Source of the DNA: Agaricus subrufescens
Taxonomy: Eukaryota > Basidiomycota > Agaricomycetes > Agaricales > Agaricaceae
Assembly (NCBI GenBank): GCA_029945375.1
Contig: CM057057.1
Location: 868,001-932,000 of the forward strand
Direction: 5' to 3'
DNA length: 64,000 nucleotides
Part shown: piece after piece, positions 36,601 to 47,059 of the stretch
How the letters are laid out: every line of letters starts with the position of its first letter
Position numbering within the stretch: position 1 is the stretch's first letter
Translations under genes and position numbers: made by a program
Notes under the pieces: generated by a model
What the model was told of the DNA's origin: nothing
Databases searched by the model: none
What the model saw: the letters and a program-made list of their open reading frames with translations, nothing else

Positions 36601-39210
36601 GAGGAATTATGTCCGTTCGGACGAGAAATAAAGACAGATGCTCCCAGCAGGTGAGCTTCCGCAAGTTTGTCTGCGAGAGTCTGCATGATTGCCGATTTCC
36701 CGACCCCCGCTGGACCGAATACCCAGACGAACAGTTTCTCCTTTTCTTCGTCGTAAAACCAAGTAATTATATGTTCATTGATCTCGACCCGAGTACCAGG
36801 ATGACATTTGGGAACGGGTGAGCGAGCAGATGAGTCTCGAGCAGCGCCGTGAATGATATGCTCTGAAAGGTGTTTCATGGCTAGATGAAATGTCAGCCTG
36901 GAGTACATGTAGACACACTGGCATCTTACCTTTGCTTCGTTGATCGCTACTGATATTGATTGTCATATTCGTCGGATTGTCTACCATGATAGGATTGTTC
37001 ACGGAAAAATTACTACCATGGCTTAAAAAGCCACTGCCTGATCCTACAACAATTTCTGGGACTGTACGACATATCAGTGTACTGAGCCAGGACGCAATCA
37101 GTATTCATGACCTTGACTGGTAGATTCATGTATAACAATCTCCGGTGCACGGGTGCTTGGTGACGCCTTGCCTACGATGGCAGTAGCGACGACAGTAGAA
37201 GAACGAGGACCTGGAGAAGAGGTCTGTGCAATAGCTGCGACATCTGATTCAGAAATGAGCGGACCGTTTATTCAAGACCAACTCTATCGGCATACACACC
37301 GCTAGACACAGCTTCATCCTTCTTGGAGGAAAACGGCTTGCGAATCATAGCTATAAACTTTTTGCGCTTCGATTCCGGGGCCATAGCGGTGTGTAAGGAT
37401 GTTGGTTGGAAAAGTGAGGTTCAGAAGTCTGGTGAGAGTGGTGGGACGAAGCACGATGACTAGTTTCTCACAGGCTGTGGTCAGCAGATTGGCGCCGATT
37501 GAGTCCCAATGTGGCCTGACATTCAGATCCCACGCATCATACCCCATAGCATTAACGATAATTCCCGGAGCATTCATCTGCGCAATTAACAGTCCATTTG
37601 AGAACACGTTCATATTGATAAGTACATCAACATTGACATGCAAACTACTCTGTTGCACAACAATTGATTGAGTCCATACCATACCGTAGCTAAATAGCAT
37701 CCAAGCGTGAATATTAAACAATTGCGTGTCCTCTTCGGTATCTTGATTTCCCGTAGTCATAAATTAAGTCTAGCCTTACGGACAAAATCTATCCTTTTAA
37801 GAAGTCAGATTCACATCCGGTAAGATCTGATTCTACACGATATGGCATACCTTGGAAGCCACAATGATAGAGGGAGATAGCTAACTAAACATATGCAGTC
37901 GGGTACTGCTGCGCTGGTGGACATATTATGGGTTGCAAAGATCAATCACGTCGCCGGTAAATACCCAGAAGGAAAACCGGGATTGACAAATTCGCCAGGA
38001 AGGAGTATAGACAGGTGCCAGAAAGCAAATAGAGCATTGTTATTGGCACTTTTACACCAAAGAAAACGCATTATCTTTGGAGGTCGCCGTCTTTGAGATA
38101 GATGTAATGAGGCAATTTCACGCTGTGATGCGCTCGAATCTGTCCAAATCAATGAGAGGCACATTTGTTGCCGGAATGAAAAGACATCTGCAGGCTGCCC
38201 TGGACGGGTGGTCAACGTTCCAACGATTGTGGGTTGGTATGGAAAAGACGTTGAAAGTCGAGCGAGAAATCCTGTCACAGAGATGTCACAGGGTCTCCAT
38301 GTAACGGTAAGAAGAAAAACGAACCAATATTGTTCACCCATTCTACGCTTCATCAACAACGGACATGGACGGGAAAGGTGGGCCTGCAGTTATAGATTAC
38401 AATCCTGCCAGGCCCATGTCATTGCCTCCTTGGTGGGTGTCCAGAAGCGTTCCAGTTTATCCTCATCCTATCACCTTTTCCAATTTCACCACTAGGTCCT
38501 CAGACACGCCAGCGAGACATCCATGAGTGAGAAGACGTTGTTGAATGAGGCAATTCGGAGTAGCCAGGGGATTGGAGCAGGGAAGGCATCGACTTGAGGG
38601 CCTTGACGTTGATGAAGGGTTATGCCGATCTGTGCTTATCCACGAGCGGGTGGAAAGATCCTTGGGGGCGGGGACTGCAATGAGTGATGGAGTTTTTGCA
38701 GGTTACTGGCGTATATGCAGAGAGGAGAGAGGGAAGCGTTAGGCTGCAAGTATGGGGTGCTGCATAGCATACTTCAAGTAGAGGGGATATCGATGTATAA
38801 ATGCCTCAGTCGAAAAAGGAGGCTCTCAAATTGTAGTAGAGACGTGGCAGCCGATGATGTTCATATTGCTTGATCTGCAGCAGCCTGAACGCGGGCCTGC
38901 ATTGGCGAGTGCTACGACAACTTGGGGGGACAGCGAGGGCTAGTTCAAAACACAGCGGTCGGCAAAGAGGTCTTGTAGCGAGCAAAAGACAAACTGACCA
39001 ATTGATTGATTGGGTAACAAGCGAGTACACAGGGGTCGGTTGTACACCACTGGAATTGAAGTCGAGTTGAGACAGGTTAGCTCTGAACCAGAAATCCTGA
39101 GCTTGAGGTACGGTGACCACGGGTAGACAAGCCCTGGTAGATGATTCGGGACAAGGACGCGGCCCGCATTCCGATCGAGTAGAGAAATTTGTTGTTGTCT
39201 TTTTTTCCAC
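30610..39210. repeat. segmental duplication block B, copy 3
   Basis: This copy holds the third NACHT gene (33,303-37,384). It is the fullest copy, since it contains both the left piece missing from copy 1 (about 30,610-31,090) and the piece missing from copy 2 (about 31,770-32,400). A 124-codon plus-strand frame at 31,756-32,130 is open only here and is disrupted or deleted in the other copies. Confidence 0.8.
33303..37384 (-). CDS. NACHT NTPase, NLR-like, copy 3
   Basis: The 11 exons are 37384-37300, 37243-37112, 37061-36930, 36880-35549, 35492-35435, 35373-35157, 35097-34957, 34907-34091, 34040-33775, 33725-33579 and 33518-33303. They total 3,543 nt and encode 1,180 aa. Introns are 56, 50, 49, 56, 61, 59, 49, 50, 49 and 60 nt. 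Walker A GPAGVGKSA and Walker B LLDGLDEL are intact, and all donors fit the GT consensus (intron 1 is GTGTGT). The N-terminal linker has FSVNNPIMVDN. Exon 6 has the short, unexpanded form. By splice-site quality and motif integrity this copy looks the most conventional of the three. The second arm (from YHDPEHFLNH onward) again lacks any P-loop. Confidence 0.85.
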
Positions 39211-39429
39211 CTCTGGTTCCCACAGTTGTCTTTTTATTAGAAGACGCGGCAATTGTTACGGAAGACTCTAATTAGACCATAGATTACATATATCCGCACT
39301 TTCAATAGTCCTGCGGATTCCGGGGGTTGTGCTTCCCAAAATGGATGACAGTGTCCATCAGAATTAACCACGGTCCATAGATACCGAGGTATGCGCATCA
39401 AATGCCTCCCACGGCTGATATACACTGGC

Positions 39430-39850
39430 CCGGAGAAACCATAAGACAGGTGTCTTATTAAATCAATATTTAATAATAATTAAATGACAGATTCAAATAA
39501 GGCAGTTGTACTATTGTGACTATATTGTGACTCATGTCACAGATTGCACACAATTGTACACTTGTATTATCAAGAATGTTTTTAGGACTTATCAAGTGAC
39601 GGAGTAAACAAATAGTTTCACAAAATATTATTAATATTACACGTGACTTATTTAAGCCTTATCTTGATTGTTTACTCAAAAATATTTCAATAAGTCCACT
39701 GGCTTATTAAATATGTATTGAATATTTTTCTTACATATTTTATTCAAATAGTGCTTCAATAACGAAACTGGTTTATTGAATACCAAAGACATATCTAAGA
39801 AAAAACAAGCGTCACATCCTGACTCTATTAAATAGCAGATTCCCCAAGCT
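39430..39850. other. AT-rich island
   Basis: About 400 bp rich in A and T separates the duplicated array from the satellite. It begins near a perfect 16-base palindrome-like hairpin (taagacaggtgtctta, 39,441-39,456). It also contains imperfect direct repeats of the type cttattaaatatgtattgaa. No open frame or transposon ends were recognised. Confidence 0.6.
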
Positions 39851-39899
39851 TTGTGATGGTGACGATGGCGCGGGAGCTGAGGCTGCTCGCCGAAATCTC

Positions 39900-42430
39900 T
39901 GTAACTGCACAGGCAAAGATACTTACATAAGCAATCATAACGGCTACTTACAGCAGTTGGTCTGACTGAGAGTCAAGCAGACTGGAATAGGGACGGCGCC
40001 AATGCAACAGAAGCTTGGAAGCCTGCCGATTCTATAGTCAAATTGCAGCATTTCAGCATTTGAAACAAATGGGGAGAAAATACTTGCATGATGGTCTGAT
40101 CGCAGAAATCGTGATAGTCGTATATAGAAACCAGTCTCACTATCTTTGGATTGAGGGCTTGCAAGCAGACTGGGATGGGGATAGTACCGGGGTAATAGAG
40201 GCTTGAATTAGGCCTGCCGATTCTATAGTCAAATCGCAACATTTGAAAAGAAGTGAGGGATGCTCAGTGCTCACATAGGCTTGGTATAATCTTGACAGTC
40301 ACATGCAGAAACCGGTCACGCGATTTTGGATAGGTGGACTGGAATGGGGACAGCGCCAGTGCAACAGGGACCTGAATTCAGCCTGCCGATTCTACAGCTA
40401 AATCTCAGCATTTGAAGCAAATCGCACATAAGCTAGTCATAGTGGCAGGGATCATACTAGTCACAGGCGGAAGCCAGTCTTGCTGAGTTTAGGTTGAGGG
40501 CTTGGAAGTAGACTGGAATCATAATTAGCGGGGACAGCGCCGGCGTAACAGGAGCTTGAAATACACCTGCCAATTCTATAGTCATGGAATCAGGCAAGGC
40601 TTACATAAACCCCTCATAACTGTAATAATCGCACCTAGAAACCGGTCTCGCAGACTTTGGGTTGAGGCCTTGCATGCAAAAAGAAATTGTGACTGGTGGG
40701 AACAGCGGCAGGATACCAGGAGCTTGAATCATGCCTGTCAATTCCACAGTCAAATCTCAGGATTTGAAAGAAATCGGGCAAGGATACTTGCATAGGCCTT
40801 TCACAATCACCACATGTAGAAATTGGTCCTGCCCAATTTGAGCTGAGGGCGTGTAAGCAAAACAGATGTGTGACAGGTGGGAACAATGTCAGGGTAGCAG
40901 GAGTGTGAATCATACCTGTTGATTCTATAGTCAAGTCTCCGGATTTGAAAAGAATCGAGCAAGGAGACTCACATGAGTGCATCATAACTGTAGGGATCGC
41001 ATGCAGAAACCGGTCCCGCTGACTTTGAGTTGGGGGCTTGCACGCAAAATAGAACTGCTACTGGTGGGGACGGCACCAGCGTAACGGGAGCTTGAATCGT
41101 GCCTGTCGATTTTACAGTCAAATCTCAGGATATGGACGAAATCAAGGATACTTACATAAGCACCTCATGGCTATAATAATCGCTTTGCGCGCAATTTGTC
41201 GGGACAGCGCCGGTGTAGCAGGTGCTTGAATCGTCAGTGTAGCAGGAGTGTGAATCCTGCCTGTCTATTTCATAGTCAAATCTCCAGATTTGAAACAAAT
41301 CGGGCAAGGGACACTTACATGAGTGTATGTAGAAATCTAAGTTGCACGAAAAATAGAACTGCTACTGGTGGGGCCGGCACCAGCGTAACGGGAGCTTGAA
41401 TCGTGCCTGTCGATTCTACAGTCAAATGTCGGGGTGTGAACGAAATCAAGGATACTTATATAAGCACCTCGTAGCTGTAATAATCACTTTGCGCGCAACT
41501 GGTTGGGACAGCGCCGGTGTAGCAGGTGCTTGAATCGTCAGTGTAGCAGGAGTGTGAATCCTGCCTGTCTATTTCATAGTCAAATCTCCAGATTTGAAAC
41601 AAATCGGGCAAGGGACGCTTACATGAGTGTATGTAGAAATCTGAGTTGCACGAAAAATAGAACTGCTACTGGTGGGGCCGGCACCAGCGTAACGGGAGCT
41701 TGAATCGTGCCTGTCGATTCTACAGTCAAATGTCGGGGTGTGAACGAAATCAAGGATACTTATATAAGCACCTCGTAGCCGTAATAATCGCTTTGCGCGC
41801 AACTGGTCGGGACAGCGCCGGTGTAGCAGGTGCTTGAATCGTCAGTGTAGCAGGAGTGTGAATCCTGCCTGTCTATTTCATAGTCAAATCTCCAGATTTG
41901 AAACAAATCGGGCAAGGGACACTTACATAAGTGTATGTAGAAATCTGAGTTGCGTGCAAAACAAAACGGCTACTGGTGGGGACGGCACCAGCGTAACGGG
42001 AGCCTGAATCATGCCTGTCGATTCTACAGTCAAATGTCGCGGTGTGAATGAAATCAAGGGTACTTATATAAGCACCTCATAGCTGTAATAATCGCTTTGC
42101 GGGCAAAACGGAATTGTGACTGGTCGGGACAGTGCCGGTGTAGCAGGTGCGTGAATCTGCGTGAATCTGCGTGAATCTTGCCTGTCGATTTCATAGTCAA
42201 ATCTCCTGATTTGGAACAAATCGGGCAAGGACACTTACATAAGCGCCTCAAATCGCATGTAGAAACCGATCCTGCTGACTCTGAGTTGTGCGCAAAACAG
42301 AACTGCTACTGGTGGGGACAGCGCCAGTGTAATGGGAGCTTGAATTATACCTGCCAATTTATTAGTGAAATCGCATCATAGCAGTCATGGGGTAGAAATC
42401 TTAATAGTCGCATGGCAGAGATCAGTCTAG
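39900..42430. repeat. satellite array, ~15 diverged monomers
   Basis: A tandem array marked by the recurring run cctgtcgattctacagtcaa and its variants, starting near 40,021, 40,209, 40,381, 40,566, 40,732, 40,914, 41,100, 41,261, 41,405, 41,563, 41,709, 41,868, 42,012, 42,180 and 42,348. Spacing runs from 144 to 188 bp. Each unit also has a conserved acttacataag-like box and a gggacagcgccagtgtaacaggag-like stretch. Outer monomers are diverged and central ones nearly identical. Confidence 0.85.
41196..42110. repeat. 304-bp dimeric higher-order repeat
   Basis: In the middle of the satellite two monomer types (about 144 and 160 bp) alternate and form a dimer of 302-305 bp. It is present three times with very few differences (starts near 41,200, 41,505 and 41,810). 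The near identity against diverged flanks points to recent local amplification. Confidence 0.85.
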
Positions 42431-42452
42431 CTGACTCTAAACCTGCTCCACG

Positions 42453-42746
42453 TCAGATGAAGGTAGAACGCAGAGCCGAGGGTGAGGGTACAGACTTGCA
42501 CTGGAAGGGTGGCAAAATTGATGTAGAGTGCTGTTGACGGAGCGCGCTGCCATTCGGGTCCTGTTTGACAAGGCTGAAGGGTGATGGCGGTGATTCAGAA
42601 GAAGTGGGGTGGCTCTGTGACAGGTGAAAAACAGGTGAGTCGCCACCAAGATAGGACAGGTAAAGGTGCAGACTCACACTGCAGCTCCGTAGAATCTCGG
42701 GCATCTGTTTGTGAGGACCGCAGCAGTCTTTGAAAGGCGGCGACAT
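42453..42746 (-). CDS. hypothetical 97-aa ORF
   Basis: An uninterrupted frame from ATG (42,746) to TGA next to the satellite. The product is rich in Ser, Pro and His, with no signal peptide, membrane segment or known motif. It may be a chance frame, since the base composition is GC-rich and no intron or promoter signal supports it. Confidence 0.2.
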   Translation of the reverse strand: MSPPFKDCCGPHKQMPEILRSCSVSLHLYLSYLGGDSPVFHLSQSHPTSSESPPSPFSLVKQDPNGSALRQQHSTSILPPFQCKSVPSPSALRSTFI

Positions 42747-42779
42747 GCAAGCCAGAAGAGGAAACTGGGAGAGGAACTG

Positions 42780-43270
42780 TTAGCTCGTAGCTCGTAGCAT
42801 GCTCATAGGTGACCCATATTTACGGATAATATCATAGAGGCAAGAGCTACTCATCTACAGTGAGATGGGCAGCCTCCAATCCATATCCGGCTGACGGAGA
42901 GGGCCGCACTGGCCATTCCTAGGCCACTGAGAGACGCAGTGAAGACAAAGGACTTGTGAGAATACCAGTCAGCAGGTTGTAAGCCAGATAATAGGTATTA
43001 GACATACTGTGTGAGAAAGAAACGGCTTTGAGGACCTTTTTTTCATGAGAAATCACTATAAGTCAGGCTGGGGAGGGTACATTAGCGTGTAGCTGTAAGC
43101 ATGCTCACAGGTGACCCATATTTGCGGAGAATACTGTAGGGGCATGAGTTGCTCATCTACAGCGAGATGGGCGGCCAAAGTGGCCAGTCCATGTCCGGCT
43201 AACATAGAAGGCCATATTGGCCATTCCTGGGCCACTGAGAGACGTGGTGAAGACAAAGCACTGGCGAAGT
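42780..43270. repeat. GGCC-palindrome repeat, two tandem units
   Basis: Two units of roughly 300 bp. Each has the order: caggtgacccatat-like start, catctacag-gagatgg, then blocks of GGCC-N5-GGCC (for example ggccaaagtggcc and ggccatattggcc), then ggccactgagagacg. The same family recurs at 47,060-48,150 and, inverted, at 50,085-50,185. Confidence 0.8.
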
Positions 43271-43919
43271 CATGCTAACGGTTGGCGTGACGTAAGTTTA
43301 GGAATGGCGGCTGTTCACAGCGTCATGGGTATGAGCGTTATGATAGAATCCTTCAGTAATACCTTCCGCATCTTGAAAAAAAAACCTGCCAATCATGAGG
43401 AAAGGTCATCAGATCAATAGGGTCTTATCACTAGAACACAGACCTTCATGACACGCGTCCTTAGCAGTAAAGAAACTTGAGAACCACTAGTTGATTTTGA
43501 CCTGTTTCTTCCTGGGTGGCAGGTGGTAGGGGCAGGGAAGTAGGAGCGGTTGTAGGAAGAAAAAAGGAACTTGAAGCCATCTATGATCTCGGGGGTCGGG
43601 ATGGAAAGGCAACCTTGGGCACGTGACTCAAGCTAATCAGATATGGTGGTAGGTGGAGTTCGTCGTCCACAGTTCCTTGGTATGGGTACTGTTTTCCAAT
43701 CAATGAAGTATGCCCTCAATGGGCGCTCCTTACTTTAAAACAAGAGGACTGTAGATTGGAGAAAGACAGGATCTGGATAGGATCGCGAGACTGTCCTCGG
43801 TGCGTCAAGTTGTCGGGTATAGCCGAAAGATTGATCTCGAGGACTGTGATCTTCGACTTATATATAGATCTTAAAGCCTGGAGAGCATTCTCCTTCCTCC
43901 TTTATCGCCTCACCCTCCC
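43270..43919. promoter_or_regulatory. spacer with TATA box for the 43,920 ORF
   Basis: No coding sequence was seen. A TATA element (cttatatatag, about 43,857-43,867) lies about 55 bp before the ATG at 43,920 and is followed by a CT-rich tract. This is the usual layout of a strong fungal promoter. Confidence 0.5.
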
Positions 43920-44597
43920 ATGCCGAAGAATAGCAATCGCAAACCTGGTCCAGGACGAAACTCGCCCGGCTTCAACCCTACGCAGGTCAGGCATACAAGG
44001 TCGATCACCGAGCATTTCCAAGGGAGGGGCGACTCTGGCGGTGGGGACCACATTCCACGTACACGCGCGCCAGCAGCTGCAACTATACCTGCTATCACCA
44101 CCGGTAGCCCAACGCATGCCCTTGCGTGTGTACGCCGCCATCACAGCCGCAAAAATTCCGGTGGTGCCATAGCCTCCCGCCCCACCCGGTGTATTCTGTC
44201 ACCTGCGCCTCCACCGGCGTTCGCAGCCCCACCTACAGTCGCACCGACACCTGCACCGGCACTCGCACTCGCACTTGGACCGGCACTCGGACACGCATAC
44301 GGACTGGCACTCGCATCTGCATGTGCGCTCGCACTGGCGCGCATACCGGGATCAGGACCAGGACCTACCGCCCCGGCCACTATCCCACCAACCTCCACTG
44401 TCCCTGTGCGCCGCCATCACCCCCGAAAAATCGCTGAGGTGGTCATAACCTCCCGCCCCCCCCGGTACATACTCGCAGCCGCGCCCGCACCTGCCACTAG
44501 CACACCTGCTGCTGCCGGGATCGGTGAGTTCCAGCAACATCAACCTCTGCAGAAGACTCACCCCTTTCCCCATAGATCAACAAATTCAATAGAATAG
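43920..44597 (+). CDS. Pro/Ala-rich low-complexity protein
   Basis: An intronless 225-aa frame. The sequence is dominated by Pro, Ala, Ser, Thr and Arg. An internal repeat is visible: VRRHHSRKNSGGAIASRP at about residue 75 and VRRHHPRKIAEVVITSRP at about 165, each followed by a CIL/YIL stretch. Between them lies an AL-rich run. No signal peptide or domain was recognised. The TATA box and CT tract upstream argue that it is expressed. A non-coding low-complexity repeat that happens to stay open is the alternative. Confidence 0.4.
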   Translation: MPKNSNRKPGPGRNSPGFNPTQVRHTRSITEHFQGRGDSGGGDHIPRTRAPAAATIPAITTGSPTHALACVRRHHSRKNSGGAIASRPTRCILSPAPPPAFAAPPTVAPTPAPALALALGPALGHAYGLALASACALALARIPGSGPGPTAPATIPPTSTVPVRRHHPRKIAEVVITSRPPRYILAAAPAPATSTPAAAGIGEFQQHQPLQKTHPFPHRSTNSIE

Positions 44598-44599
44598 TA

Positions 44600-45601
44600 T
44601 AGTCATGACCGTCTAAATAATAAATCCAATTGTTTGGCCACCACTATGCATATGAGAGATTTGATTAAGGAATACGGAAGTGCATAGGAAGGTATAATCC
44701 ACCGCACTGCCCCCCAACTTCTTAGGTAGCTGTCAGCATGTGCTCTCAGTCCAAGTACGCTGTAGGAGAGCAATGCACCTACCCCGATATCCATACGGTG
44801 ATAGCGTTGGGCCACCTGGGATGGAAGTACTAGCACTTACATAAAGTACTGCAATCGCAATGGTGATTTCAGCAGCAATTCAGAGCACCCAAAATTCGGA
44901 ATATGAACTACCACACACAACGGAAATGAAAAATCGGTTGCGACTCACCGTGATATTTTGGGCCGCCCAGATGGGGTAGAGGGATGGAAATACTAGCACC
45001 CGCATAAAATACCGTAATCACAATTGCTATCTCGGCAGCGTTTCAGAGTACCAAAATGTGGGCATATGAATTACTGTGTATAGCCGAAATGAAAAATCGG
45101 TTGCGACTCGCTCTGCAAATATTTCAGGTGGCCGTCGATCCTGAATCACTCTATAAAAATAGGAATGAATTTGTGGTAAAGATCTTTGACTTACTCCACA
45201 AATCAATCTATTACGACGCCGCCAAACCTGACTCACCCTACAAATCGCAAATATCGCCGCCGATTTGACGTAGAACATGCTGGCGATATGTAAAGTGAGT
45301 GGTAAAAATAGTTCCGCCAATCATGCTTGAAAATGTTGGATGCCTGACTTGGCAAGGTCTCCGCCGATCCTGACTCCTGCGAGCTGGGAGTCATTCAAGA
45401 TGCTTGGCCCCGGCGCAGGGTGCGAGCCCCGGTTCATGGCCGGAAAAAACGGGGGATATACTGGAGCTGCATTGGTAACATGAGCGGACAAGAAGAGAAC
45501 TAATTAGATCAATACTACCGGATCTTGATACTTGCCGGACCAGAGGCTGGAATCATTTTGAAATCAGTGTATTATGGGCATAATGTGGTAAATTCAATGT
45601 A
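44600..45601. repeat. spacer with 163-bp tandem duplication
   Basis: Two imperfect copies of about 163 bp lie at about 44,815-44,975 and 44,976-45,140. Both end in the shared run gaaatgaaaaatcggttgcg (ends near 44,945 and 45,108). No gene was supported in the rest of the interval. Confidence 0.65.
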
Positions 45602-46451
45602 CTAGGGGGCGTCCTCAGGTGGAATTGCAGAGAGGGGCAGCGGCGTAGCAGAGAGGTAGCCGTACATCCTCTCCACACACTTCGCCTTCCGCCGAAGGCT
45701 TTGAAGTAGCCCCTGTTGAGATTTGTCAGACTACAGGGCCTTAATGAGGTAAAAAGGACTCACAGCCAGATCCTCCAGTTCTTCTTGTAGCTGGGTGACA
45801 GCCGTAGTCCAGCGGCCAAGGGTATGGTGGAGGCGTGAGTCAAACTCAGGAGAAAACATCAGTATAGCTGGACGGATCATTGAAATCATGGCGCACCTGT
45901 GACATCTCCTTGCATATCCTTGAGGCATCTGCAGGGCTTACGGTAGCAGAACTGGTGAGGGCATTCCACATCACCTCTCCTTCATCAATGAAGTAGGCCT
46001 TTAAGAAAAACAAGCTCTACTCAGCCTGACCAACGTATCAATACAAGACACCGCCTACCTCCAGAACCTGGGCACTGAAAAAGGACGATAGGGCGAGGTT
46101 GTCTAAGGCCTCGGCGTTACGGTCTGTCCAGAAAAGCACCTAGATTTACAACGGATTAGTGCAGCTATGGGGTGGGTAGAAATACGTACATCTCTAGACT
46201 CCTCCAGGACTTTGAAAAAAGCCCGGAATAACTCATACTCGTGAGTACTTTCACTTTCTGGATTAAACTCAAATACGTCGTTCTCTAGCAGGGAGGGAAG
46301 GGAGGATGCAAGGTACTCTAGGGCGTTCTCCATCTCTAATGGAGAGGGGACAAAAGTGCGGACGGAGGGAACAGCACGCAAAACCACCGGCTCGAGAAAT
46401 CGGCCCCAGATCGGGCAAGAAGGCAGGGCATTCCGTACACGGCCCCAGTGG
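45602..46451 (-). CDS. unknown multi-exon gene, 3' part
   Basis: Five exons are well supported: up to 46190 (start unclear, frame open from about 46,451), 46139-46059, 45998-45897, 45844-45764 and 45712-45602. Introns are 50, 60, 52 and 51 nt with good GT/AG signals and phase 0 throughout. The visible 180 or so C-terminal residues are helical and acidic (for example FEFNPESESTHEYELFRAFF) with a likely coiled coil (TQLQEELEDLAGLLQSLRR). The family is not recognised. The 5' end is uncertain: an exon-like stretch at about 46,745-46,870 (FGNVWELLPPVIQRIYLPY) may belong to it. Confidence 0.55.
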
Positions 46452-47059
46452 CTCGTTTATGTCTACAGGGACAGAAGGCCAGCGTGGCCATTCAATGCTG
46501 AGGCAAAAAAGGCCCTTACGCAAAATGCTCTTACGACAGAGGCTGATTTGGTCATTCATGATTGGAGTGCGAGAAATCGAAGCAACCAAATTTACTAGCA
46601 GGATCAAAATCGTCCCAAATTAAAGCAAACGATATTCAGTTCAGTCAAACCAAAATCGTCGTGTCCTACCCTCTCCAAATGCCAGCCTGTACCCCAAGCT
46701 ACACTGCAGCAAAAAGACCGGTGAAAAGTAAGTAAACCCTATCTTCTGCACGCATACCTGCTAAATCTCCCTGAAGGGTTGCCTGCGTATAGGGCAGGTA
46801 AATGCGTTGAATCACAGGAGGAAGAAGTTCCCAGACGTTACCGAAAGTCGCTGGCCTGGAGTAGAGAGAATGGCAGGTGTGTAGACGATGTCGATGAAGG
46901 TTACGAGGCCGACGACGAAGCTGAGTAACTGGGTAAGTAACAGACCGCCAGAATAGACCGTGACTCACCGAGACGCTACGTGTAGGTGCCTTATGTGGAC
47001 ACAGCTCCGTTGTAGATAGCCTACGATATAGACTCGTTTGTGAACAGCGCATGAAATCC
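46452..47059. other. possible 5' exons of the 45,602 gene
   Basis: The minus strand holds an exon-like stretch ending at a GTATGC donor near 46,760 and another open stretch (FVVGLVTFIDIVYTPAIL) near 46,860-46,920. Frames do not join simply, so no model is given. Confidence 0.3.

Noticed and set aside
37314..37760. 148-codon minus-strand frame overlapping the start of NACHT copy 3
   Set aside because: Only parts stay open in the other copies (an indel shifts the upstream half in copy 1); it overlaps exon 1 in another frame and is better explained as conserved promoter or 5' UTR.
39900..42430. CRISPR array
   Set aside because: Units are 144-188 bp with diverged sequence throughout and no unique spacers between identical short repeats; the genome is fungal.
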